From Bradyrhizobium genosp. SA-3 (GTDB lineage Bacteria; Pseudomonadota; Alphaproteobacteria; Rhizobiales; Xanthobacteraceae): a stretch of DNA of 64,000 bases. The stretch is taken from positions 1-64,000 of the forward strand of contig NZ_PSRT01000016.1 in NCBI RefSeq assembly GCF_004212635.1. The letters run 5' to 3'. The position numbers and the translations under genes are program-made. The notes beneath the pieces are model-generated. The model had not been told where the DNA came from. It saw nothing but the letters and a program-made list of their open reading frames with translations, and did not search any database. Positions 46,054-54,853 of the stretch are shown here, one piece after another. Numbering within the stretch: position 1 is the stretch's first letter; every line of letters begins with the position of its first letter.

Positions 46054-46443
46054 ATGAGCAGGTTGCAAGAGCGCGAAACAGTCCCTGACGTCTACAATCT
46101 GTTTCTCGCCGCTGTACTCTTCATATCCCCGTGGCTGTTCAAGTTGACGATCAGCCAAGGCAAGATCGACCTCTGGGTAACGAGCGCGATCATCGGCATC
46201 CTGTCGCTGGCTGCCATCATCGCCTATCGGGATTGGGAGGAGTGGCTCAACGTTCTGATGGGCATTTGGCTCATCGTGTCGCCCTGGTTGCTTGGCTTCC
46301 CGCACACACGCGCAATGCACCTCAGCATCGGCTTCGGTATCGTCATTGTGTTTCTGGCGCTGCTCGATCTCTTCCTCCATTACGACAAGAGGCATCCCGA
46401 GGAAGAGCCGATCCATGCCAGGCAGAAAAGCGCGCGCGAGTAG
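46054..46443 (+). CDS. SPW-repeat small membrane protein
   Basis: 129 residues with four predicted helices and two copies of the SPW motif (FISPWLFKLT near residue 24 and IVSPWLLGFPHT near residue 79), the mark of PF03779. GAGAGG is eight bases upstream of ATG 46054. The cytoplasmic tail is charged. Function is unknown; relatives are often linked to stress conditions. Confidence 0.88.
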   Translation: MSRLQERETVPDVYNLFLAAVLFISPWLFKLTISQGKIDLWVTSAIIGILSLAAIIAYRDWEEWLNVLMGIWLIVSPWLLGFPHTRAMHLSIGFGIVIVFLALLDLFLHYDKRHPEEEPIHARQKSARE

Positions 46444-46476
46444 AATGCGACGCTTGGAAGTTTGGCATCCGGGGCC

Positions 46477-47346
46477 TCAGCTTTCACTGCCATGGAGCTG
46501 CGCGCGAAAGGCACGCGGCGACAGCCCGGTTGCAGCGGCATAAACCCGGCTGAAATAGGCGGGATCCTCGAAGCCAAGCGCATAGGCGATCGTCGAGACC
46601 GGCAGGTTGGTGTAGACAAGGTTGCGCCGCGCCTCGCGGATCAGCCGGTTGAGGATCAGATGCGATGCAGTGTCGCCGGTCGCCGCCCGCGTGATCCGGT
46701 TGAGATGCGTCGGCGTCACCGACAGCGCATTGGCGTAGTCGGCGACGCTCCAGCGCTCCAGATGATGCTGCTCCAGCAGCGCCTCGAAGCGGCGGAACAA
46801 TCCGCTTTCCGCAGAACCGTTGCCGCCGCTCTCGCTCGTGAGCGCCCGCGCCACGAGCCCGATCATGGCCGACGACAATGCGCGCAGCACATGCGCGCGG
46901 CCGAAATCGCGGGCGGCGTGTTCGGCGAAGATCTGCTTCATGGTGGCGCGGATCTGTGGCGTGCCGCGCACCACACCCGATTGCGACAGGGCTCCGCGCA
47001 GGCCTTCGGCCGCAAGCAGCGCCTCGTCCAGGATCTCCGCGGCGATGGTCAGCACCCATCCCTGGGTATCGGGCACGAAGCGGAAGCCGTGGACGTGTCC
47101 GACCGGAACGTTGACGATCTGCATCGGCCTCAAGGGTACCACGCGCCCGTCCAGCGTTGCCTCGCCGCCACCACGCTCGATCAGCAGCACCTGATGCAAC
47201 CGGGCGTGGCGGTGCACGGCCAGTGTCCAGTCGTGCAGCACCGAGCGGGATGCGATGGTCTCGCAATGCACGACGTCGGGCAGATCGCCGGACTCGCCAA
47301 AGAGATTGTAGACCCGGATCGCCGGGGCAGGGGCTATGCTTCTCAT
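46477..47346 (-). CDS. AraC family regulator, probable activator of pobA
   Basis: About 289 residues: N-terminal cupin-like sensor (HRHARLHQVLLIERGGGEATL, VPVGHVHGF) and a C-terminal AraC double helix-turn-helix (SVADYANALSVTPTHLNRI, ARRNLVYTNLPVSTIAYALGFEDPAYFSRV). It diverges from pobA with 86 bases between, the arrangement known for PobR-type activators responding to 4-hydroxybenzoate. ATG 47346 chosen; the extension to 47430 would run into the pobA promoter. Confidence 0.9.
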   Translation of the reverse strand: MRSIAPAPAIRVYNLFGESGDLPDVVHCETIASRSVLHDWTLAVHRHARLHQVLLIERGGGEATLDGRVVPLRPMQIVNVPVGHVHGFRFVPDTQGWVLTIAAEILDEALLAAEGLRGALSQSGVVRGTPQIRATMKQIFAEHAARDFGRAHVLRALSSAMIGLVARALTSESGGNGSAESGLFRRFEALLEQHHLERWSVADYANALSVTPTHLNRITRAATGDTASHLILNRLIREARRNLVYTNLPVSTIAYALGFEDPAYFSRVYAAATGLSPRAFRAQLHGSES

Positions 47347-47411
47347 GTTCGAATAGTACAAGACAAAGACGAAACCCTCCATCGGTTTGCGGCTCTGAAT
47401 CTGCAAAATAG

Positions 47412-48605
<1,194 letters not shown>

Positions 48606-48617
48606 ACGCCCTCTCTT

Positions 48618-48870
48618 TCACTCTCCCCTGGAGGGCAGGGCAATCGCATATGATCTCTTGGAGCGGCCTGAGCAAGCGCCTCGTCCTTCGAGACGACCGC
48701 TCCGCGGTCTCCTCAGGATGAGGCTAATTGACATCGGGTCCGTTGAAACTGATACCGCACACTCCGCCCTCATCCTGAGGAGCCCGCCCAAGCGGGCGTC
48801 TCGAAGGATCGGCCGCAGGGAATCCGCTTCCCATATGCGATAGCCCCTGCCTTGGAGGGGAGGGAGAGCG
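48618..48870. repeat. Large nested inverted repeat (family E) between pobA and the cyclase gene
   Basis: Outer arms: CTCTCCCCTGGAGGGCAGGG (48621-48640) with GCAATCGCATATG, against CATATGCGATAGCCCCTGCC and GAGGGGAGGGAGAG at the right end. Inner arms: TCCTTCGAGACG and CTCAGGATGAG near 48680-48725 against CTCATCCTGAG and CGTCTCGAAGGA near 48770-48808. The whole interval between convergent genes can fold into one long structure. Two different repeat types appear nested, one inside the other. Confidence 0.8.
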
Positions 48871-48878
48871 ACCAACCG

Positions 48879-51029
48879 CTACTTCCCTTCCAGTGTATTG
48901 ACCGGTGTCCATTCGGGCGACGGTGGACTTGCGGCGAGAGCGCTGGCGCGTTTGGCGAACAGCGCCGACGACGGATCGATCTTCGCCGCACGCTCGAACG
49001 CTTCGGCCGCCTTGCTAAACTCCCGCGCCCGCCAGCAGGTCAGCCCTTCCGCATACGCCGCGGCCACCTTCGTCTGCTCGGTGCTCTCCGCGCCTTTCTC
49101 CGTCAGCGGTTCGAACACCCTGATCGCTTCGCCGCGCCCCAGCACCCTGATCGCATCGAGCTCGCGCCAGGCGAAGGTGTCGCCGGTCTGCGCCATCGTG
49201 GTTTCGGAGGCCATGATCGCGGTGCCGTAATATTTGTTGGCGCCCTCGAGCCGCGAGGCCACGTTCACGGTGTCGCTCATCACGGTGTAGTTGAAGCGGC
49301 GGCGCGAGCCGATGTTGCCGACCACGGCTTCGCCGCTGTTGAGGCCGATACGGTGCGAGAGGCCGTGGCCGGCGAAGGCAGGATTGTCGGCGTTGAGCTC
49401 CGCCAGCTTCTGGTGGCACTCCAGCGCGGCATGGACGGCATTGCGCGCATGTGCTGGATCGTCGGCCGGGGCGCCGAACATGGCGACGATGGAATCGCCG
49501 ATATATTTGTCGACATAGCCGCCATGGCCCTCGATGATGTCGGTCATGGCGGACAGATACTCGTTCATCAAGGTCACAAGCTCGCCAGGTGTCATCGTCT
49601 CCGCGATCGAGGAGAAGCCGCTGAGGTCGGAGAAGAACATGGTGACATTGCGCATCTCGCCGCCGAGTGCCGGCATCTTGCCGGACGCAACCATGGTGTT
49701 GATCACTTCAGGGGCGAGATAGAGGGCAAAGCTCTTGCGCAGGAAGCGCTCGTCGCGATCGGCCAGCACGAAGCGGTAGCCGATCATCATCGCGAGCGCC
49801 GCAAGGCTTGCGAGTGCGGGCTCGGTCAGCGGCAGTGCCAGTGCGTGGACGAACGCACCGACGGCCACGGCGGCGTAAACGGCGGTGAGGCCGAGCCATG
49901 CAATCAGTGCGCCGCTCGGCGCAAGCATGCAGGCGGCGCAAGCGATGACGAGGGCGAACGCGATCGTGAGAATGCTCCGCGCGGGAAAGCCGAGCTCGGT
50001 CACGGCATCGCGTTCGATCAGGTTGCGAACGACGGTGGCGTGCACAAAGACGCCGGCGACATCGCTGCGCGGGCGTTGCGCGCCACGCTCTGGCGCGGGC
50101 AGAGCGCATCGCGCGGCCGGCGTCCCGTCATATCCGCCCGACAGGCGCATCGAGGTGAGCTTACGGTCCTCGAAATTCAGGACCGTGCCGAGCAGCACGA
50201 CCTTGTCGTCGAAGGCGCGGCGAAAGAAATCGCGATCGCCCTTCTCGACGCAGGCGCGCAGGTCGGCGAAGGAGAAGGTCGGGACGTCGCGTCCCAGCCC
50301 GCGAAAGTTGAGCGTCATTGTATTCGGTATCGCGCTCGGGATCGCATAGCCGGACAACTCGGTCGCGCCGGACGGCGCAATCTCAGGCTTTGCGCCAAGC
50401 GCACGCGCTGCGAGCTCCACCGCCATCGCGGGGACCGACCTGCCCTCGATGGCAAAGCTCAACGGCATGCGCCGCATCACATCGTCGGGGTCGGTGTGGA
50501 CATTGAGCGCGCGGACGGTGTTGCGCACGGCCACTTGCTGTGCGCGATAGGGTACTTCCGGATGGTCGTTGCTCAGGATTTCGCCGAGCACCAGTTTGCC
50601 GCTGTCGGAGAGCTGCCGCAGGGCGATCAAATAATCCCGATCAAATCCTTTCATGCGCGTGCCGAGCGGGGCGTCGCCGAAGGGAATTTCCGACTGCTCG
50701 ATCGAGTTCTTGAAGATGACGTCGAAGCCGATGACCTTGGCGCCGCCCTCGGTGATGCTGCCGAGCACCCGGCCAATCTCGCGCGTCCAGGTCTGCGTCG
50801 GCGATCCCTTGAAGGGCGGGGTGTCGTAGGTCTCTCCATCGATCGCCACCACGACGACTGGCGACGTCGCAGGTTCGCGGCGCTCGCCGACCAGCTTGCC
50901 GCGCATCGCCGTGAGGATGTCGAGCGAGAGACCTTGCAGCGTCTGAAGCGGCGGGGACGTGACGATCGCGCCCGCGAGGAGCGCGATCAGGATCGCCGCA
51001 ACGATGTCCCGCCTGCCGATCCGCCGCAT
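48879..51029 (-). CDS. CHASE2-domain adenylate/guanylate cyclase
   Basis: 716 residues: N-terminal helix (IVAAILIALLAGAIV), a CHASE2 sensor outside the membrane (about 35-330: VVVVAIDGETYD, GAKVIGFDVIF), three helices (about 345-425) and a class III cyclase domain (about 455-625: MFFSDLSGFSSIAE metal site, DKYIGDSIVAMFG, NVASRLEGANKYYG). The C-terminal 70 residues look like a short TPR-type helical tail. Product, cAMP or cGMP, is not certain. It follows the exported protein gene at 51050 by 20 bases, probably one operon. Confidence 0.92.
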   Translation of the reverse strand: MRRIGRRDIVAAILIALLAGAIVTSPPLQTLQGLSLDILTAMRGKLVGERREPATSPVVVVAIDGETYDTPPFKGSPTQTWTREIGRVLGSITEGGAKVIGFDVIFKNSIEQSEIPFGDAPLGTRMKGFDRDYLIALRQLSDSGKLVLGEILSNDHPEVPYRAQQVAVRNTVRALNVHTDPDDVMRRMPLSFAIEGRSVPAMAVELAARALGAKPEIAPSGATELSGYAIPSAIPNTMTLNFRGLGRDVPTFSFADLRACVEKGDRDFFRRAFDDKVVLLGTVLNFEDRKLTSMRLSGGYDGTPAARCALPAPERGAQRPRSDVAGVFVHATVVRNLIERDAVTELGFPARSILTIAFALVIACAACMLAPSGALIAWLGLTAVYAAVAVGAFVHALALPLTEPALASLAALAMMIGYRFVLADRDERFLRKSFALYLAPEVINTMVASGKMPALGGEMRNVTMFFSDLSGFSSIAETMTPGELVTLMNEYLSAMTDIIEGHGGYVDKYIGDSIVAMFGAPADDPAHARNAVHAALECHQKLAELNADNPAFAGHGLSHRIGLNSGEAVVGNIGSRRRFNYTVMSDTVNVASRLEGANKYYGTAIMASETTMAQTGDTFAWRELDAIRVLGRGEAIRVFEPLTEKGAESTEQTKVAAAYAEGLTCWRAREFSKAAEAFERAAKIDPSSALFAKRASALAASPPSPEWTPVNTLEGK

Positions 51030-51049
51030 CGCGCCGTCGCTAGGTCCGT

Positions 51050-51718
51050 TTATTCGAGCCGCAGCAAGCGGCCGATCACCGGGGTGGTCGACGTGGTGGC
51101 GCCGGCGTCGACCTGGAAGGCGTAACGCTTGGCGCCGAGAATGGCGAGATAGCTGCCGCCCGGGGTCAGCGCCTTCCCGGCCTTGGCAAAGTCATAGAAC
51201 TTGCCGCGGATCATCACGTCGTTCTTGAGCGGCACGCTGATCGTGGGCTCCTTGCCGTCGGTGCGCTCGATCACCAGCGTGCTGCCGCTCTTGGCCTGGA
51301 CCAGCGGCGCGACGCCATAGATCGTCGGCAGCTTGGACGGAGCGCCCTTGGCATCGGACCGCATGGTCCGGAACGTGGTCGCGGCACTCTGGTTCGCCTC
51401 GCGTTCGGAGAGCTGCGCCGCCTTGGTATCACAGGGCACCTTGGCGCGCTGCACGTCGCCGAGCTGCACGGTGCTTTGCTCGGCGCCGACCAGGACGACG
51501 CCTTCGCTGATCGTCTCGCGCAAGCAGGATTTGAGATAGCTGAGCGTAATGCTGGTCTTGGGCCCGAGCTTGATGATTTTGCCCGGCGCCACATAGTCCA
51601 TGAACTCGACGCCGTCGATCTTGCCTTGCACATCCTCGACGATTGCGGCCGGGGTCTCCGCCACGGCGGGGCCCGCAACACAGAACGCGCCGACAAGGGC
51701 GCCGATCAGGCTTCTCAT
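51050..51718 (-). CDS. Exported protein of unknown function upstream of the CHASE2 cyclase
   Basis: About 222 residues with a signal peptide (MRSLIGALVGAFCVAGPAVA) and a beta-rich body (VEDVQGKIDGVEFMDYVAPG, KIIKLGPKTSITLSYL) that resembles FecR-like domains, which often accompany CHASE2 cyclases. Two cysteines (KSCLRE, VPCDTK) could form a disulfide. GAGAA precedes ATG 51718. It may give the periplasmic signal to the cyclase; this is inference from pairing. Confidence 0.72.
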   Translation of the reverse strand: MRSLIGALVGAFCVAGPAVAETPAAIVEDVQGKIDGVEFMDYVAPGKIIKLGPKTSITLSYLKSCLRETISEGVVLVGAEQSTVQLGDVQRAKVPCDTKAAQLSEREANQSAATTFRTMRSDAKGAPSKLPTIYGVAPLVQAKSGSTLVIERTDGKEPTISVPLKNDVMIRGKFYDFAKAGKALTPGGSYLAILGAKRYAFQVDAGATTSTTPVIGRLLRLE

Positions 51719-51834
51719 GGGTATTCTCATTCAGTTCGACCGATGCTTTGCCGGTCCCCGTCCCGGTCCGATGCTTAGCAGCGGCGCGCCCAGGCAAGTG
51801 TGACCAGAATCACTCTTTGATATTGGTGCACCTT

Positions 51835-51880
51835 ATCAGGAACAGGTTCAAATCGGCATCAGGAACAGGTTCAAATCGGC
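51835..51880. repeat. Perfect 23-bp tandem duplication at the end of the HD-GYP gene
   Basis: The unit starting ATCAGGAACAGGTTCA (51835-51857) is repeated without change at 51858-51880. The right-hand copy contains the stop codon (51871-51873) of the minus-strand HD-GYP gene; the other copy is untranslated. Consistent with recent slippage. Confidence 0.9.
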
Positions 51881-52923
51881 GATCGGGTATCAAGCCGTCC
51901 GGCGGCGATCTCGACAACCTCGTCCCAGCGCGACAGGAAGGCCTCGACGCAAGCCGGATCGAATTGCCGACCCTTGTTCTCGACCAGGTAATTGCGCGCC
52001 ACCTCGAGCGCCATTGGCTCCTTATAGGGCCGCCGGGTCGTCAGGGCGTCGAAGACATCGGCGACCGCGACCACGCGCGCGGCGACCGGAATCGCGTCGG
52101 CCCTGAGGCCGTTCGGATAGCCCGCGCCATCCCAGCGCTCGTGATGGCCTGCGGCAATTTGTGCTCCGAGCCGGATCAGCTCGCAGCCGGAGTCCGCCAG
52201 GATCCGTTCGCCGATCGCGGCATGCGTCCTGATCACCGCCATCTCCTCGTCGGTGAGCTTGCCGGACTTGAGCAGGATGTTGTCGGGGATGGCGACCTTG
52301 CCGACGTCGTGCAGGGGGGCTGCGAGATAAATGTCGCGGCAGAGCCGGGCCGGCAGGCCGAGCTGTTCGGCGATGATGCGGCTGTAGCGTGCCACCCGTA
52401 GCGTATGCTCGCCGGTGTCATTGTCGCGGTATTCGACCGCAAGCGCGAGCCGCAGGATGATCTCCTCTTCGCGCTCGCCGAGCTTTCGTGTCGCTGCTGC
52501 GACTTCGCTGGCCAGATGCGCGGCACGATCGCTGAGCTTGCGCACGGCTGCACCAAGCTGAATCAAATTCCGCAAACGCACCGTCATCTCGACGCTTTGC
52601 GGCTGCTTGGGCAGGAAATCAGTCGCACCGGCCTGCAGCGCTTCCATCTTGAGGTCATCGGTCTGTCGCGAGGTGATCATCGCGATCGGGATGTCGGCGC
52701 AGCCGGGCAGGGTGCGGAAGACGCGGATGAAGCTGATGCCGTCCATATGCGGCATCTCGTAGTCGACCAGCACGAGATCGAAGACGCGCTCGCGCGCGCA
52801 GGCCAGCGCTTCGACGGGATCGAGGAAGGTTGTGGCCTCGACCAGGCCTTCGGCCTCGATATGACGTTTGAGGAAGTTGAGGACGGAGCGGCTGTCATCA
52901 ACCAGGAGCGCTTGGGTCAGCAT
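51871..52923 (-). CDS. HD-GYP response regulator (c-di-GMP phosphodiesterase, RpfG type)
   Basis: 350 residues: receiver domain (1-120, phospho-acceptor Asp54 in LVLVDYEMPHMDG), a short coiled linker, and an HD-GYP domain (about 150-340) with HDVGKVAIPDNILLK and HHERWDGAGYPNGL. It should break down c-di-GMP when phosphorylated, opposing the diguanylate cyclase at 39385. No kinase gene is adjacent; the nearby CheA is one candidate donor. Confidence 0.93.
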   Translation of the reverse strand: MLTQALLVDDSRSVLNFLKRHIEAEGLVEATTFLDPVEALACARERVFDLVLVDYEMPHMDGISFIRVFRTLPGCADIPIAMITSRQTDDLKMEALQAGATDFLPKQPQSVEMTVRLRNLIQLGAAVRKLSDRAAHLASEVAAATRKLGEREEEIILRLALAVEYRDNDTGEHTLRVARYSRIIAEQLGLPARLCRDIYLAAPLHDVGKVAIPDNILLKSGKLTDEEMAVIRTHAAIGERILADSGCELIRLGAQIAAGHHERWDGAGYPNGLRADAIPVAARVVAVADVFDALTTRRPYKEPMALEVARNYLVENKGRQFDPACVEAFLSRWDEVVEIAAGRLDTRSPI

Positions 52924-53022
52924 CGGCGGCCGGGGCTCTCTTCGCTGGCAAAGGCACGAACCCCACGCATAACCCGAGCGAATTTAACGCGAAGCAAATG
53001 CCCGCACGGAGGCGCACGGCGA

Positions 53023-53044
53023 CGATGGCGCTCAATCCCACGGA
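53023..53044 (+). repeat. Copy 1 of a 22-bp direct repeat (start of the STAS gene)
   Basis: CGATGGCGCTCAATCCCACG plus GA is identical to 54163-54184, which holds the ATG of the STAS gene. From ATG 53025 a 50-codon frame runs to 53177 (MALNPTDAVSLSRH...), sharing only MALNPT with the STAS protein. It is probably a broken copy of that gene's start and not a gene of its own. Confidence 0.75.
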
Positions 53045-53088
53045 TGCGGTGTCGTTGTCGCGCCACACCGCCTCACACGACGCGATCG

Positions 53089-53787
53089 CTATCGGAATTG
53101 CCCCCACATTCGCACAAGGCTTTTTCCGGCTTGTTGCAAGCCCTGAAAGAGGTTGGCCGCATCTGACAAGAAAATGAATAAAAGTGCATGAACAATATAC
53201 ATGCGGCCCTCAAACCATGTCAGTACGCGCTCAAACATTATTCTTGGGTATGGGATTGCGCTAAAAAGAAAGACGCATGTCGGTCCCAAGACCAGCGATC
53301 CAATGATATCGCTTGGATAGTGCCACGCAAAAATGACCCGAGGGAGTGCAATGACCGTCGTGGTCCAAAGGAAGCAAAACAAGCCCACCAATCGATTCTC
53401 CAACAAAATAACCGTGGCTAAGGCGAAAAACAGTGTCGCCGTGTCGCTGGGGAACGAGCCTGTACGATCCCAGGCCACCCTCCATCTGTGATCGTCGATT
53501 ATTTTCAGTTGAAGCGCTGGGTCCAAGAGTGGACGTGTATGGCCAGCGAGATGAAACTGCATCCAAACCGAGAGGACAGTCGCTACACAGACTGCAAGGA
53601 GTCCGGTCAGCATTCGGCTGCGACGTTCTCCGCAATCCCCGGAGAACCACAGGGCGATCAAAGCAAAGAATAGCGGAAAGCCACTGAATAGGTGATTGTT
53701 GACAAGCTCCCACAGATACCGCGACTCGCTTCCCCCGAACGAGTTGAGACTCCACAGGAGTTCCTGATCCCAATCGCCGTTCATCAT
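53089..53787 (-). CDS. PAP2-superfamily membrane phosphatase
   Basis: 232 residues with about six helices and the PAP2 phosphatase motifs GSFPSDTATLFFALA and IFAWHYPSDIIGS; the first lysine/arginine motif is represented by the HTRPLL region. Such enzymes act on undecaprenyl diphosphate or phosphatidic acid. The codon use is clearly more AT-rich than in all neighbours, and the gene lies between the two copies of a 22-bp repeat, so transfer from elsewhere is likely. ATG 53787 or 53784. Confidence 0.85.
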   Translation of the reverse strand: MMNGDWDQELLWSLNSFGGSESRYLWELVNNHLFSGFPLFFALIALWFSGDCGERRSRMLTGLLAVCVATVLSVWMQFHLAGHTRPLLDPALQLKIIDDHRWRVAWDRTGSFPSDTATLFFALATVILLENRLVGLFCFLWTTTVIALPRVIFAWHYPSDIIGSLVLGPTCVFLFSAIPYPRIMFERVLTWFEGRMYIVHALLFIFLSDAANLFQGLQQAGKSLVRMWGQFR

Positions 53788-54164
53788 TAATCATTAATCG
53801 CTGAACCGCATTTTTAGTTCGCAGGCCAATCACATCAGAAACGCTTTCTGCCTCCCGGATCATCTACGTCTTTAGTTAAACGGAGGGTCCATCCGGATTA
53901 CGCCGTCTAATCCCACACGCTGCACGCCTCGGAGGAAACCTCGTCCCAACGGCGGGCAAGTGATCGCCCCGGCCTCTTGCCGAACGAATTCCAATGTTGG
54001 TCGAAGCGCCGGCACGGCCTCTCAACGAGCTGTGCACGCCTGCATGCATTTGCGCGAATTACGAGTGAATGTGACCCGTAGTTGTACGGAGGCCCGCGTT
54101 AGGGGTTTGCTCACTCGATTCGCGTCAAACGTGTATTGTTAATTTTAGCAAGGGCGGGGCAGCG
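53788..54164. other. Intergenic stretch upstream of the chemotaxis operon
   Basis: It should carry the chemotaxis promoter. The left part is AT-rich like the PAP2 gene, and the A/T-rich run TATTGTTAATTTTAG at 54134-54148 is just upstream of the ribosome site AAGGGCGGGG. No gene and no clear consensus promoter were identified. Confidence 0.45.
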
Positions 54165-54184
54165 ATGGCGCTCAATCCCACGGA
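54163..54184 (+). repeat. Copy 2 of the 22-bp direct repeat
   Basis: Identical to 53023-53044 and containing the first codons of the STAS gene. The two copies are 1,140 bp apart and bracket the AT-rich PAP2 segment. Confidence 0.85.
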
Positions 54185-54488
54185 GCCGAAGTGGTCGTTG
54201 CGGTTGCCCGCCGATTGCAGCATTGCGGCCATTCGCAGCGTCTATGACCTCATTCGCGAGGCATTCGGCCGTCAGGAGCGGCTCGAGATCGACTGTTCGA
54301 GCGTCGACAAGGCCGACGTGACCTCGATCCAGCTTCTGCTGTCGACCGCCAAGACGGGCGAGGCGCAAGGCCGCCCGGTGGTCCTGACCTCCTTCTCTCA
54401 GTCTTTCCGCAACACCCTTCGCCGCGCCGGCTTTGCCGGCGAGGCGATGATGGATCAGCATTTCCCGCAAAAGAAAGATGGCACCTGA
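54165..54488 (+). CDS. STAS-domain protein heading the chemotaxis operon
   Basis: 107 residues forming one STAS (anti-sigma antagonist type) domain: LEIDCSSVDKADVTSIQLLLSTAK in the switch-loop region, where Thr53 or Ser54 could be phosphorylated. The last base overlaps the cheY start. STAS proteins at the head of che operons are seen in other alphaproteobacteria, where their role is unclear. A link to a partner-switching stress pathway or a scaffolding role is possible. Confidence 0.88.
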   Translation: MALNPTEPKWSLRLPADCSIAAIRSVYDLIREAFGRQERLEIDCSSVDKADVTSIQLLLSTAKTGEAQGRPVVLTSFSQSFRNTLRRAGFAGEAMMDQHFPQKKDGT

Positions 54489-54853
54489 TGGCCACGATTC
54501 TGACCGTCGACGATTCCCCCAGCATCCGGCAAATGATCAAGGTCGTGCTCGAGCCGGCCGGTCACAACGTGATCGAGGCCGGCGATGGCGCGCAGGGGCT
54601 TGCCAAGGCCCAGGCTGGCAAGCTCGACCTCGTCATCACCGACCTTAACATGCCCGTGATGAACGGGCTGGAGCTGATCCGGGCGCTGCGCAAGCTGCCG
54701 AGCGCGGTCGGAATGCCCATCGTGTTCCTGACCACCGAATCCAACGACGCGGTGAAGCAGGAAGCCAAGAGCGCCGGTGCCACCGGCTGGATCACCAAAC
54801 CGTTCAAGCCCGAGCAGTTGCTCGCCGTCGTCGGCAAGCTGGTGCGTGCATGA
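54488..54853 (+). CDS. cheY: CheY-type single-domain response regulator
   Basis: 121 residues: acidic pocket Asp8-Asp9, phospho-acceptor Asp52 in VITDLNMPVMNG, switch Thr in FLTTES and Lys in TKPFKPE. Overlaps the STAS gene and cheA by a few bases, so it is tightly coupled with them. It may signal to the flagellar motor or act as a phosphate sink for CheA. Confidence 0.93.
   Translation: MATILTVDDSPSIRQMIKVVLEPAGHNVIEAGDGAQGLAKAQAGKLDLVITDLNMPVMNGLELIRALRKLPSAVGMPIVFLTTESNDAVKQEAKSAGATGWITKPFKPEQLLAVVGKLVRA

Noticed and set aside
48852..51125. A 757-codon open frame on the plus strand
   Set aside because: It lies exactly opposite the CHASE2 cyclase gene, which has full domain motifs. The plus-strand peptide is arginine/histidine-rich with no family, typical of high-G+C antisense frames.
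53025..53177. A 50-codon gene beginning MALNPTDAV
   Set aside because: Only the first six residues match the STAS protein, the rest has no family, and it overlaps the 3' end of the PAP2 gene. Treated as a broken copy.
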